This document shows positions 44,498 to 52,129 of a stretch of DNA of 64,000 bases, piece by piece. Under the pieces are notes generated by a model. The model was not told the origin of the DNA and ran no database searches. It was given only the letters and a program-made list of their open reading frames with translations. Origin of the DNA: an uncultured Gammaproteobacteria bacterium (GTDB taxonomy: Bacteria > Pseudomonadota > Gammaproteobacteria > Arenicellales > Poriferihabitantaceae); assembly GCA_947259885.1 (NCBI GenBank), contig CAMYNW010000023.1, positions 61,775 to 125,774 on the forward strand, written 5' to 3'. How positions within the stretch are numbered: position 1 is the stretch's first letter; each line of letters opens with the position of its first letter. The position numbers and the translations under genes were made by a program.

Positions 44498-46153
44498 CTA
44501 CATCCCCATCTGACGTCTTATTTTTCTCGAAATCTGGCTAGCCGGATCGTTCAGCTCGCGAACGATAGTGAAATGATTGTGCCTGGGCAGTGCGATGGCT
44601 GCAGTGCGCGGCCACTGTTCTGCTAACGACTCGCTCTGCCATCGGTACTCTGCCCCCTCTAGGGACCCAAAAAAACACACTAGTTCACCTCGGTTTCGGT
44701 TAGGCAGGTGTAGTGGGCTATTATGGCGGGCGCTGACGGCATCCAGGTCAAGTGTTTGGTTAAGAAAACTGAGTCGAATTGGTTCGAGGTCAAACAATCC
44801 GCTCAGTGATACACCACCTTTGACCAAGTCGGAAGGACACAGGTGATAGAGACGCGGCCAGTCGGTTGCCAGCATCATTCCTACCAGTTGGCCACCAGCC
44901 GAGTGCCCGGATACCGTAATGCGATGTGGGTTGCCACCGTAGGTGGCAATGTTCTGCCACAACCAGACCATGGAACGTCGACATTGATCCACCAGTTCGT
45001 CCAGGCTCACATTTGGCGCCAGGGCGTAGTTGACTACTACACATATCGCATTGGTGCCAGAAAAGGCGTTGGCGACATAGCTGAAATCATTTTTGTGCAG
45101 GGCGCGCCAATACCCCCCATGGAAGAACACATGGACTGGACGTGCTGCAGGACCGCCGCTTTCTCCGTTCGGGAAAAACAGATCCAGGGTTTCAGATTCG
45201 GACGGTCCATATCTGATATCACGTTCACTACCCATGGCCTGTCGCACTTGCCGGCTGGTTTCGCTATACCAGGCAATATGCTCCTTCGCGTCCGGGACTT
45301 TATCCTGGTTGTTGTATTCTGCATCGAGTGCGGACTGCGTCAGGTTCTTATAAACATGTACTTCTTTTAAACTGGCGCGGTAGGGTTTATACCAGCCAAG
45401 CCCCTCATTGGTTGAACCCCGGGGTTGATATTCCGCACCTATGTAACCGTCATACCCAAGACTATCGATATAACTGAATAGCCAGGGATAATCGATTTCA
45501 CCACTACTCGGTTCCGTTCGGCCGGGGACCGCAGCGATCTGGATGTGAGCAATCTCAGGTAATGCTTGCCGAATCCGACCACTGAGGTTTCCTTCAGTCA
45601 TCTGTGTGTGATAGCAGTCGAACATCAGTTTGACCACATCGGGTGCGCCAGACTGTCTGAGAATTTGAATCAGCTCCAATGCTTGACCGGTGTGGTAAAG
45701 AAAATATCCTGGTCGGTCGACCCGGTTTATTGGCTCGATCAGAATACCGATATCGGATTCCTGACCTCTCTCTGCAGCGTATCCCAAGTTATCAAGGAAG
45801 GTGTTTTGCGTTGCAGAATTGTCTTCCGACAGCCCCGCCATAACGTGCACATAGCGGGCATTTATTGCACTGGCATATTCTATCGCCTGGTCGATGCGTT
45901 CACGTGCATCGATCTCTCTACCCGGAACCGCTGACAGGCCAAATTCTCCGTTTTCAAGGTCCCCCGGATCGGTATTGATCCCTAACATGCTTAATCCGGT
46001 TTGATTAAGCGCCGCTTTCAGTTGCTGTGCATTGACATCATATGGCCAGTGACACTCAACTGCACTGAATCGCGATTCTGCGGCGGCGTAGACACGGTCT
46101 ACCAGAGGATACTCCTGCCATAAAAATTCAATGTTGGCGGAAAAACGTGGCAT
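44498..46153 (-). CDS. Fusion: hydroxypyruvate-isomerase-like TIM barrel + kynurenine-formamidase-like alpha/beta hydrolase
   Basis: 551 aa in one uninterrupted frame. Residues 1-265 match Hyi-type xylose isomerase-like barrels, with the two catalytic glutamates in ILIEPINR (Glu140) and GAEYQPRG (Glu241). Residues 275-551 form an esterase/formamidase-type hydrolase: oxyanion HGGYW (345-349), nucleophile elbow GHSAGG (416-421, Ser418) and a late His in PRHNHFTIV. The linker is about 10 residues, so both halves look complete. The ABM monooxygenase gene sits directly upstream with a 3-bp gap and is surely co-transcribed. The joint pathway is unknown. Confidence 0.85.
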   Translation of the reverse strand: MPRFSANIEFLWQEYPLVDRVYAAAESRFSAVECHWPYDVNAQQLKAALNQTGLSMLGINTDPGDLENGEFGLSAVPGREIDARERIDQAIEYASAINARYVHVMAGLSEDNSATQNTFLDNLGYAAERGQESDIGILIEPINRVDRPGYFLYHTGQALELIQILRQSGAPDVVKLMFDCYHTQMTEGNLSGRIRQALPEIAHIQIAAVPGRTEPSSGEIDYPWLFSYIDSLGYDGYIGAEYQPRGSTNEGLGWYKPYRASLKEVHVYKNLTQSALDAEYNNQDKVPDAKEHIAWYSETSRQVRQAMGSERDIRYGPSESETLDLFFPNGESGGPAARPVHVFFHGGYWRALHKNDFSYVANAFSGTNAICVVVNYALAPNVSLDELVDQCRRSMVWLWQNIATYGGNPHRITVSGHSAGGQLVGMMLATDWPRLYHLCPSDLVKGGVSLSGLFDLEPIRLSFLNQTLDLDAVSARHNSPLHLPNRNRGELVCFFGSLEGAEYRWQSESLAEQWPRTAAIALPRHNHFTIVRELNDPASQISRKIRRQMGM

Positions 46154-46156
46154 CGA

Positions 46157-46441
46157 TTACACCTTCTCCCAGCTATTCACCACTTTATTGGTGACCCATG
46201 GTGTAACCAGTTGGTCAAATGCATGAAAATGCTCAGTTTCGAGGTGCGCATCGAATGCCGCTCTGTCACTATAGATTTCGTAAAGCAACACGATACAAGG
46301 ATTGTTCTCAGCCACGGACACGTCAAACTGATGACATCCGGCTTCCTGCTCTAGGGAATTATTAGCCTGGGCTACGACCGCTTCACGAAACGCAGGCAGG
46401 TGCGCTGGGTTGACGGTGAATTTAACTGTGATGACATACAT
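46157..46441 (-). CDS. Antibiotic-biosynthesis-monooxygenase-fold protein (ABM, YgiN-like)
   Basis: 94 aa. VITVKFTVNPAHLPAFREAV, then NNSLEQEAGCHQFDV, LYEIYSDRAAFDAHLETEHF and the C-terminal end form the complete ABM dimer fold. Relatives include quinol monooxygenases and heme-binding proteins. First gene of the pair with the isomerase-hydrolase fusion. Confidence 0.9.
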   Translation of the reverse strand: MYVITVKFTVNPAHLPAFREAVVAQANNSLEQEAGCHQFDVSVAENNPCIVLLYEIYSDRAAFDAHLETEHFHAFDQLVTPWVTNKVVNSWEKV

Positions 46442-46562
46442 AGAAAATTGAATGGAGCGATCAATCCGTGGACTTTAATTGTCAATAACTCCGATAGTCC
46501 ACGCAAGAGCGCGAGTTGATAGGATAACATCGAGCGATAAATTTTACCGGGACTGGCAAAAC

Positions 46563-47000
46563 ATGATTGCATCTCAAAACCAAAATAATAGCCCAATCAA
46601 GATCGAAGCAATTGATCATATTGTGATTCGCATTGTGGATCTGGAAAAGATGCTTGATTTCTATTGCGGCGTTCTAGGTTGTGAGATCGAACGGCGCGAG
46701 GAGAATATCGGCCTCATCCAGCTGCGAGCGGGCAGTGCGCTGATCGATCTGGTGCCGGTTGATGGAGAGCTTGGCGCACAAGGCGGTGCTGCGCCAGGGA
46801 AGGGAGGCCGTAATATGGATCATTTTTGCCTGCGACTTGCGCTATTCAATGCTGAGGCGATATCCAGGTATCTAGAAAATTCAGGCGTCCCCCCAGGTGA
46901 AGTTAAATCGCGATACGGTGCACAGGGACAAGGTCCATCTATTTACATTAAAGACCCTGAAGGAAATGTAGTTGAGCTCAAGGGCGACTCGATTTCATAA
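46563..47000 (+). CDS. VOC-family (glyoxalase fold) protein
   Basis: 145 aa from ATG 46563; the frame opens 28 codons earlier, but that part is unlike the family. Metal ligands: AIDHIVIRIVDL (His), NMDHFCLRL (His) and DPEGNVVELKG (Glu). This is the single-domain VOC arrangement of glyoxalase-like or dioxygenase-like proteins. Substrate unknown. Divergent from the ABM-fusion operon. Confidence 0.88.
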   Translation: MIASQNQNNSPIKIEAIDHIVIRIVDLEKMLDFYCGVLGCEIERREENIGLIQLRAGSALIDLVPVDGELGAQGGAAPGKGGRNMDHFCLRLALFNAEAISRYLENSGVPPGEVKSRYGAQGQGPSIYIKDPEGNVVELKGDSIS

Positions 47001-47059
47001 TTGGTATAAGTCGGATTCTAATCTTTCGATCTATAATTTAGAGTTCGATCAAGTCTGAC

Positions 47060-47166
47060 ATTAGAAAAGCTGCCGTTCACCAGAATAGTCTGAACGGCTC
47101 AAGATGCTCCTGAACGGTCATTTATGAAAGTTGGAGCAACTGCTCTGTTCGGCACGAAGCAGTTAA
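47060..47166 (+). repeat. Dispersed repeat, copy 1
   Basis: Starts AGAAAAGCTGCCGTTC and contains AGATGCTCCTGAACGG. It corresponds to the core AAAAGCTGACSTTC ... GCTCCGAAGCSGAC of the family described in the findings. It fills most of the 230-bp gap between the VOC and Usp genes. Confidence 0.6.
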
Positions 47167-47231
47167 TTTTCGCGCTCGAGGTTTCCATGGCGATAGGTGG
47201 ACCTAGTTAAGTTCTTCAGCCACTAACCCAA

Positions 47232-47690
47232 TTAAAGTGTCTCAGGTCGCTGATACATATCCTTAACGACTAAAACAGGGCAAGATGCATGACGAACAAC
47301 CGCCTCGGCAACACTACCAATCAGCACATGGGAAAGGCCTGTTCTGCCGTGGCTCCCCATAACAATAATGTCGGCTTTCACTTCTCTTGCTTTCTCAATA
47401 ATCTGAACTGAGGATTTGCCATGTTCGACAGTCGTTTCAATCTCAATGGCACTTTTGATTTGATCGACTAGACTTCCCATATTCTCATACGCTTGTTTTT
47501 CCATACGTTCAGAAATTTCTTGGGGGGAAAGTACTAGAACCTCGTAGTTTTCGAATCCGTGAAGTTGATCCACAACGTGTAGTAGAACTAATTCCGCACG
47601 CTGAGATGATGCTAGAAAGACTGCGTACTCGAATGCCTTTTTGGCAACCTCTGAAAAATCTGTCGGACATAAAATTTTCTTAATCTCCAT
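47232..47690 (-). CDS. Universal stress protein (UspA family)
   Basis: 152 aa, one Usp domain. ILCPTDFSEVAKKAFEYAV at the start and the ATP-binding MGSHGRTGLSHVLIGSVAEA near the end (G-x2-G-x9-G-S type), so it probably binds ATP. Single gene between repeat-filled spacers. Confidence 0.94.
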   Translation of the reverse strand: MEIKKILCPTDFSEVAKKAFEYAVFLASSQRAELVLLHVVDQLHGFENYEVLVLSPQEISERMEKQAYENMGSLVDQIKSAIEIETTVEHGKSSVQIIEKAREVKADIIVMGSHGRTGLSHVLIGSVAEAVVRHASCPVLVVKDMYQRPETL

Positions 47691-47869
47691 ATGATTGTCC
47701 TCTTCGAATTCATAGTCAGGTATTTATTTCTATTTTATTAACTTAAATTAATTCATACGGTGGAACAAATTGCAAATTTCTAGTAGAGAACTACTAATTC
47801 TTATGACGAAAACTTTCTATGAAGCTGTTCACCGGAAGTCTGAGGTAGTCCGCTATAGAGGCACCGGAA

Positions 47870-47922
47870 AATTTTAGGAAAGCTGCCGTTGAGCAAGATT
47901 TTCCAAGAGGCAGGAACTGCTC
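47870..47922 (+). repeat. Dispersed repeat, copy 2 (5' portion), ending at GCTC
   Basis: TTAGGAAAGCTGCCGTTGAG ... GGAACTGCTC. The copy stops exactly at GCTC, where IS-like terminal sequence begins. No matching right half of the repeat is visible downstream, so the element or the repeat has been partly lost. Confidence 0.5.
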
Positions 47923-47941
47923 TATTCTAATGAAAAACTCG
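47923..47941. mobile_element. Eroded terminal inverted repeat of the window's IS family
   Basis: TATTCTAATGAAAAACTCG, two mismatches to the 19-bp terminal repeat of the IS at 55819. The following AAATATTTT is shared with the inner flank of the mini-element at 51558-51691. No partner end could be found downstream. Confidence 0.5.
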
Positions 47942-47981
47942 AAATATTTTGAATTGTAAAAATCAGCTTCGACATAACGAA

Positions 47982-48143
47982 TTAAATATTTTTAAACACG
48001 GGGGGAAACCTATCATCAACGATCCCGTCATACAGGTCGACTGGTGAAGTCACGAGTGAAGTCTTAGAGGGAGTAAAGAATGTTTTCGCCTTTTCCAGGC
48101 AACTACCGCAATTTGTCCTGAAGGGACAGTCGTCGAATATCAT
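47982..48143 (-). CDS. Possible 53-aa protein carrying the duplicated 65-bp segment
   Basis: Minus-strand frame from ATG 48143 to TAA. It encodes MIFDDCPFRTNCGSCLEKAK, then TFFTPSKTSLVTSPVDLYDG, then a short tail IVDDRFPPVFKNI. Three closely spaced cysteines (C..T.C..C) lie in the first part. There is no convincing ribosome site, and I recognise no family. The 65 bp encoding LEKAKT to SPVDL occurs again, perfectly conserved, inside the mini-element at 51558-51691. That suggests this is, or once was, part of a gene captured by an element. Confidence 0.35.
   Translation of the reverse strand: MIFDDCPFRTNCGSCLEKAKTFFTPSKTSLVTSPVDLYDGIVDDRFPPVFKNI
48034..48098 (-). repeat. 65-bp segment, perfect inverted duplicate of 51599-51663
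   Basis: Reads identically, base for base, to the reverse complement of 51599-51663. Identity ends abruptly on both sides. Here it is part of the 53-codon frame; in the other copy it lies between two IS-type terminal repeats. Confidence 0.95.
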
Positions 48144-48191
48144 CAGTAGGTATTTATAGATTCGGTTGAACTTATTTCGGTATCTTGTAAT

Positions 48192-48491
48192 TTAATTTAT
48201 AAGAAATTGTAGTCGTTCGTCTGCCTTTTTCGTATCAATTTCAAGTATTTCAGGGGCTACAACATTGTGCTCAACAAATGGGTCTTTATCCACTCTGATT
48301 TGAAGCTCTGCAAGCGATGTATTATGTGCGATTATCGAACCGCCTAAACCAGGTTGAATGCTCCCAACAAGGAGGAACACTCCATCGTCAAATCCTTGTT
48401 TAATCCATTGGTTATGACCTTTCATATAATCACCAGCATTACTTTTATTCTCTGAGAATTTTAGAAGTACGATAAACATAATTTGCGTCAC
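48192..48491 (-). CDS. YciI-family protein
   Basis: 99 aa. FIVLLKFSENKSNAGDYMKG, then HNQWIKQGFDDGVFLLVGSI and VDKDPFVEHNVVAPEILEID (the conserved DPF) give the ferredoxin-like YciI fold. Start GTG 48491, or ATG 48479. Function of these small proteins is mostly unknown; some are dehydrochlorinase-like. Confidence 0.85.
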   Translation of the reverse strand: MTQIMFIVLLKFSENKSNAGDYMKGHNQWIKQGFDDGVFLLVGSIQPGLGGSIIAHNTSLAELQIRVDKDPFVEHNVVAPEILEIDTKKADERLQFLIN

Positions 48492-48682
48492 TTATTAAAC
48501 AAGAATGTCCGTAAAGAGTATTCCAAAGATAGATTAGAAAGTCGAGAATCGTTCGATTCGCCAAACTAAAGCCAGAGAAAAGGCGATTGACTCTGATTTG
48601 CCCGAAGCTGTCTTTGCTGCTAGTTGATTATGATGCGACTATCTCTGAACAACGCACACAAGTGAACTTATAGCTGCACAGG

Positions 48683-49048
48683 TCAGCTCGTTATCATATA
48701 AAATTTCCGTAACTTCTCAGTAATATGCCAGGTACATTGTGTGCCCTTGGGAATAAAGAACACGTCGCCAGCCGTGAATGTTTCAGAATCCCCATTTTTA
48801 TTGGTAAGGGTTACTGAGCCCGAAATAACGGTCATCATTTCGTGTACCGGATAGCTGTCAATTTCTTCTCTACAGGGCGCGCATTCCCACACACCTGTCA
48901 ATACGCTTTCATCGCCGGTTGCAAAGTAAAGTTGATCAAGTTCCGTATGGTCTTCAGTTGTAAATGCAGCCGATGAAACTAAGTTCGAAGGCTGCATGCC
49001 AGATTGAGAACTATCACCTGGCAGTAATCTCATAAACGAATCGCTCAT
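48683..49048 (-). CDS. Cupin-domain protein (DUF861 / Cupin_3)
   Basis: 121 aa. The cupin core SGSVTLTNKNGDSETFTAGD then VFFIPKGTQCTW is clear, with the EXXXXEI-like VHEMMTVISG before it. Proteins of this type include ureidoglycine/ethanolamine-utilisation cupins. The upstream part ATGDESVLTGVWECAPC is also typical of DUF861. Substrate unknown. Confidence 0.85.
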   Translation of the reverse strand: MSDSFMRLLPGDSSQSGMQPSNLVSSAAFTTEDHTELDQLYFATGDESVLTGVWECAPCREEIDSYPVHEMMTVISGSVTLTNKNGDSETFTAGDVFFIPKGTQCTWHITEKLRKFYMITS

Positions 49049-49398
49049 CTTATCTTCTCCTATCTTGTTCGTGAACCATTATGCAGATACGAATCATTTC
49101 AATGCTCATTTTGGGCCAATAACAACCCTGTCATCTAAACGATAGAATGGCCGTTATGAGTATACACTTGCTTTCCCGCCTGATTTCTTAAACGAACGCT
49201 ATCGAGGAATTGGACGAATTACGGGGAGCTGACGTTCACTGAAATAGTTCAAACGGCCCAGAATGCTCCGAAGCGGGCTTTAGGATTTATCAGCCCAAAC
49301 GCGTGCTGTATACTCGATGCCGACATCAGAGTCCTTCTGCTGGTTCATGAACCTACGTTTGTTCACGAAACTTTGCACACCTTTTCAATGATTCGTAC
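49049..49398. other. 350-bp spacer with dispersed repeat copy 3
   Basis: The repeat copy runs from about 49171 to 49310. 49049-49170 and 49311-49398 show nothing I can name except the leader of the YecA-like gene. Confidence 0.6.
49171..49310 (+). repeat. Dispersed repeat, copy 3
   Basis: Contains TTCTTAAACGAACGCTATCG, GAGGAATTGGACGAATT, GAGCTGACGTTC and AATGCTCCGAAGCGGGCTTT in the family order. No IS is inserted in this copy, so it shows the empty GCTC target. Confidence 0.7.
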
Positions 49399-50118
49399 AT
49401 GCCCATCCTGGATACTGTTTCTATAACCGACGACGATTACGATTATCTCGAATCGGTATTAAGCGGTTTCCAGAACGAAAATGCCATGAATCTGGAAATG
49501 GTAGATGGTTTTTTCGTTGCCCTGATCTGTTCTCCCCAGCTGGTCATTCCAAGCCAGTATTTGCCCGACATTTTGGGGGAAACTGAGGGAGAACCAGATG
49601 GGGCATACGACAGTATTGAGCAGGCGGAGCAGTTCATGTCCATCCTGATGGTACACTGGAATCATATCGTCTATACCTTTCGGGAAAGGGAAGTCTATCT
49701 GCCACTTTTGCTTGAGGATGAAAATGGGAACGTATTTGGCAATGACTGGGCACAGGGATTTTTGCGGGGTATGGAATTTTATCCGGAAGACTGGGCTGAA
49801 CTGTTGGATGACGATGAACACGGGGGTGCCCTGGTGGCGATCTTTGCGCTGGCTCATGAACATGACCCGGACTCCGAAATGCGCCCCTATGACAAGCCGA
49901 TGGATGACGACCAACGTGAACAACTTCTGGTTGGATTGGCGGCGGGCGCCAAAATTATCTACGACTATTTTGAACCGCACCGGCAGATGGATGCACAACT
50001 GAAGGATGCGGATTCAACTTACCGTCGTGAGAACCCTAAAATTGGTCGGAATGCACCCTGTCCCTGCGGATCGGGAAAGAAATACAAACAGTGTTGTGGC
50101 AAAGCCACGCTGCACTAG
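49399..50118 (+). CDS. UPF0149/YecA-like protein with C-terminal SEC-C zinc motif
   Basis: 239 aa. The N-terminal helical region ([45 protein letters not shown]) is the UPF0149 fold. The C-terminus [20 protein letters not shown] is a SEC-C zinc motif like the one at the end of SecA. YecA/AscA-type proteins associate with ribosomes and SecA-related export. Single gene. Confidence 0.92.
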   Translation: MPILDTVSITDDDYDYLESVLSGFQNENAMNLEMVDGFFVALICSPQLVIPSQYLPDILGETEGEPDGAYDSIEQAEQFMSILMVHWNHIVYTFREREVYLPLLLEDENGNVFGNDWAQGFLRGMEFYPEDWAELLDDDEHGGALVAIFALAHEHDPDSEMRPYDKPMDDDQREQLLVGLAAGAKIIYDYFEPHRQMDAQLKDADSTYRRENPKIGRNAPCPCGSGKKYKQCCGKATLH

Positions 50119-50160
50119 TGGGCCGAAAATTTAGGCAGAATGCCAAGTCATATTGAACTT

Positions 50161-50445
50161 GAAACACCAGCCGAACGTTTTAACGCATGAGTTGCAGCGA
50201 TCGGTTGAATCGGTAGCAAGTTGAATCGTTAGCAAGAAGTTGCCCTCTATTTCTGGATGCCCAAGGTCAGCAATGAGCAATTCGGAGCCCTCTAGTTGAG
50301 TGAGTATGGAAGGCTGCTATCGAGATAGCCGGTGAATTAGGAAAAGCTGACGTTCGTCAAAGCTATTAATTAGGCTGGATTTGCTCCGAAGCCGACTTAG
50401 CCGACCTTCAAGCGATGAGCATTTAAGTATGGCAATCGGCCAGAA
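50161..50445 (+). repeat. Dispersed repeat, copy 4 (longest)
   Basis: About 285 bp and the best guide to the unit. From its 5' end GAAACACCAGCCGAACG through GATCGGTTGAATCGG, GAATTAGGAAAAGCTGACG, AATTAGGCTGGATTTGCTCC, GAAGCCGACTTAG, GCGATGAGCATTTAAGTATG to GGCAATCGGCCAGAAG. No coding frame runs through it. Confidence 0.75.
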
Positions 50446-50462
50446 GCAGACGCCTGACAACA

Positions 50463-50476
50463 GATAATATATTATC
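50463..50476. promoter_or_regulatory. Palindrome shared with the mesD-ridA intergenic region
   Basis: GATAATATATTATC, a 14-bp perfect palindrome, 155 bp upstream of the sulfotransferase start. A near-identical site, TGATAATATGTTATCA, lies at 58642-58657. Both are followed by CAGTTCA or CAGGTCA. The symmetry and AT-rich centre fit an operator, for example for a GntR/FCD regulator, but this is a guess. Confidence 0.4.
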
Positions 50477-50631
50477 AGGTCAATTACCTTTTAATCATGC
50501 TGTTAGTGTTCTTTATTCGTTAAGTGCTCGCGTAAAGTTAAAGTAATTCGAATGCAGAAGAAGTATTTAGCATTAACACATATCAAGACTGCTGAAATAA
50601 CAAGTAACCAAAGAATCAAAAAGAGGGCATC

Positions 50632-51246
50632 ATGCTTGAAGTTATCGGTACGGGATTTGGAAGAACTGGCACCAACTCTTTGAAGCTTGCCTTAGAGCAA
50701 CTTGGTTTTGGGCCTTGTCATCACATGTATGAGATCCGCGACCACCCTGAGCAACTGGCTCTCTGGGAAAGTGCAGCTCAAGGGGGTGAAGTGGACTGGG
50801 ACGTCGTATTTGCTGGCTATTCTTCCTGTGTTGACTGGCCTGCCGCCCGATATTGGCGAGAGCTTTGTTCCAAATACCCGAAAGCCAAAGTACTTCATTC
50901 TGTACGCGACGAAGAAAAATGGATAACCAGTGTTCACAAGACGGTTTTACCCACGATACTAAATCGAAATCAGCTCGAGGAGGGGCCTGACCGGAACAGG
51001 CTTAACATGTCTTTCGAAATTGTAGTAAATCAAACATTCGACGGCCGATTAGACGACCGAGAGCACGCCATAAATGTTTTCCGAGCTCATAATGACGAGG
51101 TCTCTCGCACAGTTCCGACAGAAAGACTCCTGGTCTATGACGTCAATCAAGGCTGGGAACCTCTATGCGAATTTTTGGGCGTTTCAATTCCCGATACTCC
51201 ATTTCCACGCCAAAATACATCGGCGGAGTTTCAGCAATCACACTAA
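50632..51246 (+). CDS. Sulfotransferase-family protein
   Basis: 204 aa. N-terminal PAPS-binding loop VIGTGFGRTGTNSLKLALEQ, then GFGPCHHMYEI and later DVVFAGYSSCVDWPAARYWREL, KVLHSVRDEEKWITSVHKTV (3'-phosphate site with conserved Ser/Arg). This is the Sulfotransfer_4 type of P-loop transferase. The acceptor is unknown. GAGGGC precedes the ATG. No PAPS synthesis genes are near. Confidence 0.9.
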   Translation: MLEVIGTGFGRTGTNSLKLALEQLGFGPCHHMYEIRDHPEQLALWESAAQGGEVDWDVVFAGYSSCVDWPAARYWRELCSKYPKAKVLHSVRDEEKWITSVHKTVLPTILNRNQLEEGPDRNRLNMSFEIVVNQTFDGRLDDREHAINVFRAHNDEVSRTVPTERLLVYDVNQGWEPLCEFLGVSIPDTPFPRQNTSAEFQQSH

Positions 51247-51557
51247 TATTTTGATGTGCTTAAACCCAAGGTTGATTTCTTCGAGCTTCGAATGCAGATG
51301 TTGTTGATTGATCAACCCTCACCGTTTTTCAGAGCGCACACTAACAATCGTATACAGTCGGACCAAAGTGCCAGCTACCGCGTCATATTGAGCGTCTCAG
51401 TTGGGTCGGAGCCGGTCAGTGTATGCAAATGGCTGGATGCCTGCCTTGAGTATCAACTTGCATTCCAGCCCGATTATTTAAACGGCCGTATCGAAGAACT
51501 GGGCGAATTAGGAAAAGCTGACCTTCTTCAAAACTGCCAATTAGGCTGGAGTTGCTC

Positions 51558-51691
51558 TATTCTATTGAAAAACTCCGAATTTTTGGGTGTCTGTTTTTCT
51601 GGAAAAGGCGAAAACATTCTTTACTCCCTCTAAGACTTCACTCGTGACTTCACCAGTCGACCTAAAATATTTCGAGTTTTTCAACAGAATA
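51558..51691. mobile_element. 134-bp non-autonomous mini-element (MITE-like)
   Basis: Ends TATTCTATTGAAAAACTCC and CGAGTTTTTCAACAGAATA are inverted copies of the 19-bp terminal repeat of the IS at 55819-57244 (17/19 on the left, perfect on the right). GCTC occurs on both sides (51554-51557 and 51692-51695). It carries no transposase but contains the 65-bp segment duplicated at 48034-48098. It could be mobilised in trans by the related transposase if that is active. Confidence 0.8.
51599..51663 (+). repeat. 65-bp segment, perfect inverted duplicate of 48034-48098
   Basis: See 48034-48098. In this orientation it reads CTGGAAAAGGCGAAAACATT at the start and ends CACCAGTCGACCT. It makes up about half of the mini-element. 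Confidence 0.95.
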
Positions 51692-51781
51692 GCTCCGAAG
51701 CGGACAATATGAGTTAAGGGGTATTCGGGTGAATTATGTATTGCATACCCGGAAATTACACAGGGCACAAGCTCGATCCTG

Positions 51782-51997
51782 TTAAGAAATAATAATCCTG
51801 TCAAGCTTCGCGACAAGAAATGGCTTGCAGGCTGCGCTGACTATCTCCGCCTCTCCAGCAAATATCAGTTTTTGTGCTGCAGCAAGCTCATCAGCAGTAA
51901 GGCTGTCTAGAAGTAGTCTGCTACCGCCAGCAACTCTTTTTCGCACCCGTTTAAAAGTGGTCGCAGGGTCTTCTCGCGTTCGCTGGCTATTTGGCAT
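51782..51997 (-). CDS. Small protein of unknown function
   Basis: 71 aa. ATG 51997 is preceded by GGAGA at a spacing of eight, which supports translation. The protein is basic at the N-terminus (NSQRTREDPATTFKRVRKRV) with a helical, Ala/Leu-rich middle (LDSLTADELAAAQKLIFAGE). No family recognised. No signal peptide. Lies downstream of and parallel to the exported 373-aa protein gene. Confidence 0.5.
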   Translation of the reverse strand: MPNSQRTREDPATTFKRVRKRVAGGSRLLLDSLTADELAAAQKLIFAGEAEIVSAACKPFLVAKLDRIIIS

Positions 51998-52129
51998 GCT
52001 TCGATTCTCCGCTGTCTATAAACTCAGTTCATTATACGTATCTCGCTATTCGTCGGTAGCGGTCACTGTGTTATTCGGATTCATTGCGTTATTTAGATTG
52101 GCTGCGAGGTAATCTTCGGCCAGGAACCG

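Larger units (their letters stand above)
47691..48191. other. 500-bp spacer: repeat copy 2, an eroded IS end, and a 53-codon frame
   Basis: Contains a partial dispersed repeat (47870-47922), a sequence 17/19 identical to the IS terminal repeat (47923-47941), and on the minus strand a 53-codon frame holding a 65-bp segment duplicated at 51599-51663. Each is listed separately. I see nothing else of note. Confidence 0.6.
50119..50631. other. 513-bp spacer: longest dispersed repeat copy and a palindrome
   Basis: Repeat copy 4 covers 50161-50445, followed at once by the palindrome at 50463-50476. 50480-50631 is AT-rich leader of the sulfotransferase gene with no further feature I can name. Confidence 0.6.
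51430..51715 (+). repeat. Dispersed repeat, copy 5, split by a 134-bp element
   Basis: Left part: GAGTATCAACTTGCATTCCA, CCCGATTATTTAAACGGCCG, GGGCGAATTAGGAAAAGCTG, AATTAGGCTGGAGTTGCTC. Right part resumes at GCTCCGAAGCGGAC (51692). Removing the element and one GCTC restores the uninterrupted repeat. Confidence 0.7.
51247..51781. other. 535-bp spacer: repeat copy 5 split by a mini-element
   Basis: Repeat copy 5 (51430-51557 and 51692-51715) is interrupted by the 134-bp element 51558-51691. An open plus-strand frame of 125 codons (51256-51633) runs across both and is not a gene. 51716-51781 holds only the 3' flank of the small gene at 51782. Confidence 0.65.

Noticed and set aside
44843..45370. 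175-codon plus-strand frame
   Set aside because: Antisense to the hydrolase half of the fusion protein, which has all catalytic motifs.
51256..51633. 125-codon plus-strand frame after the sulfotransferase
   Set aside because: Runs through the dispersed repeat and into the mini-element; no conserved protein features.
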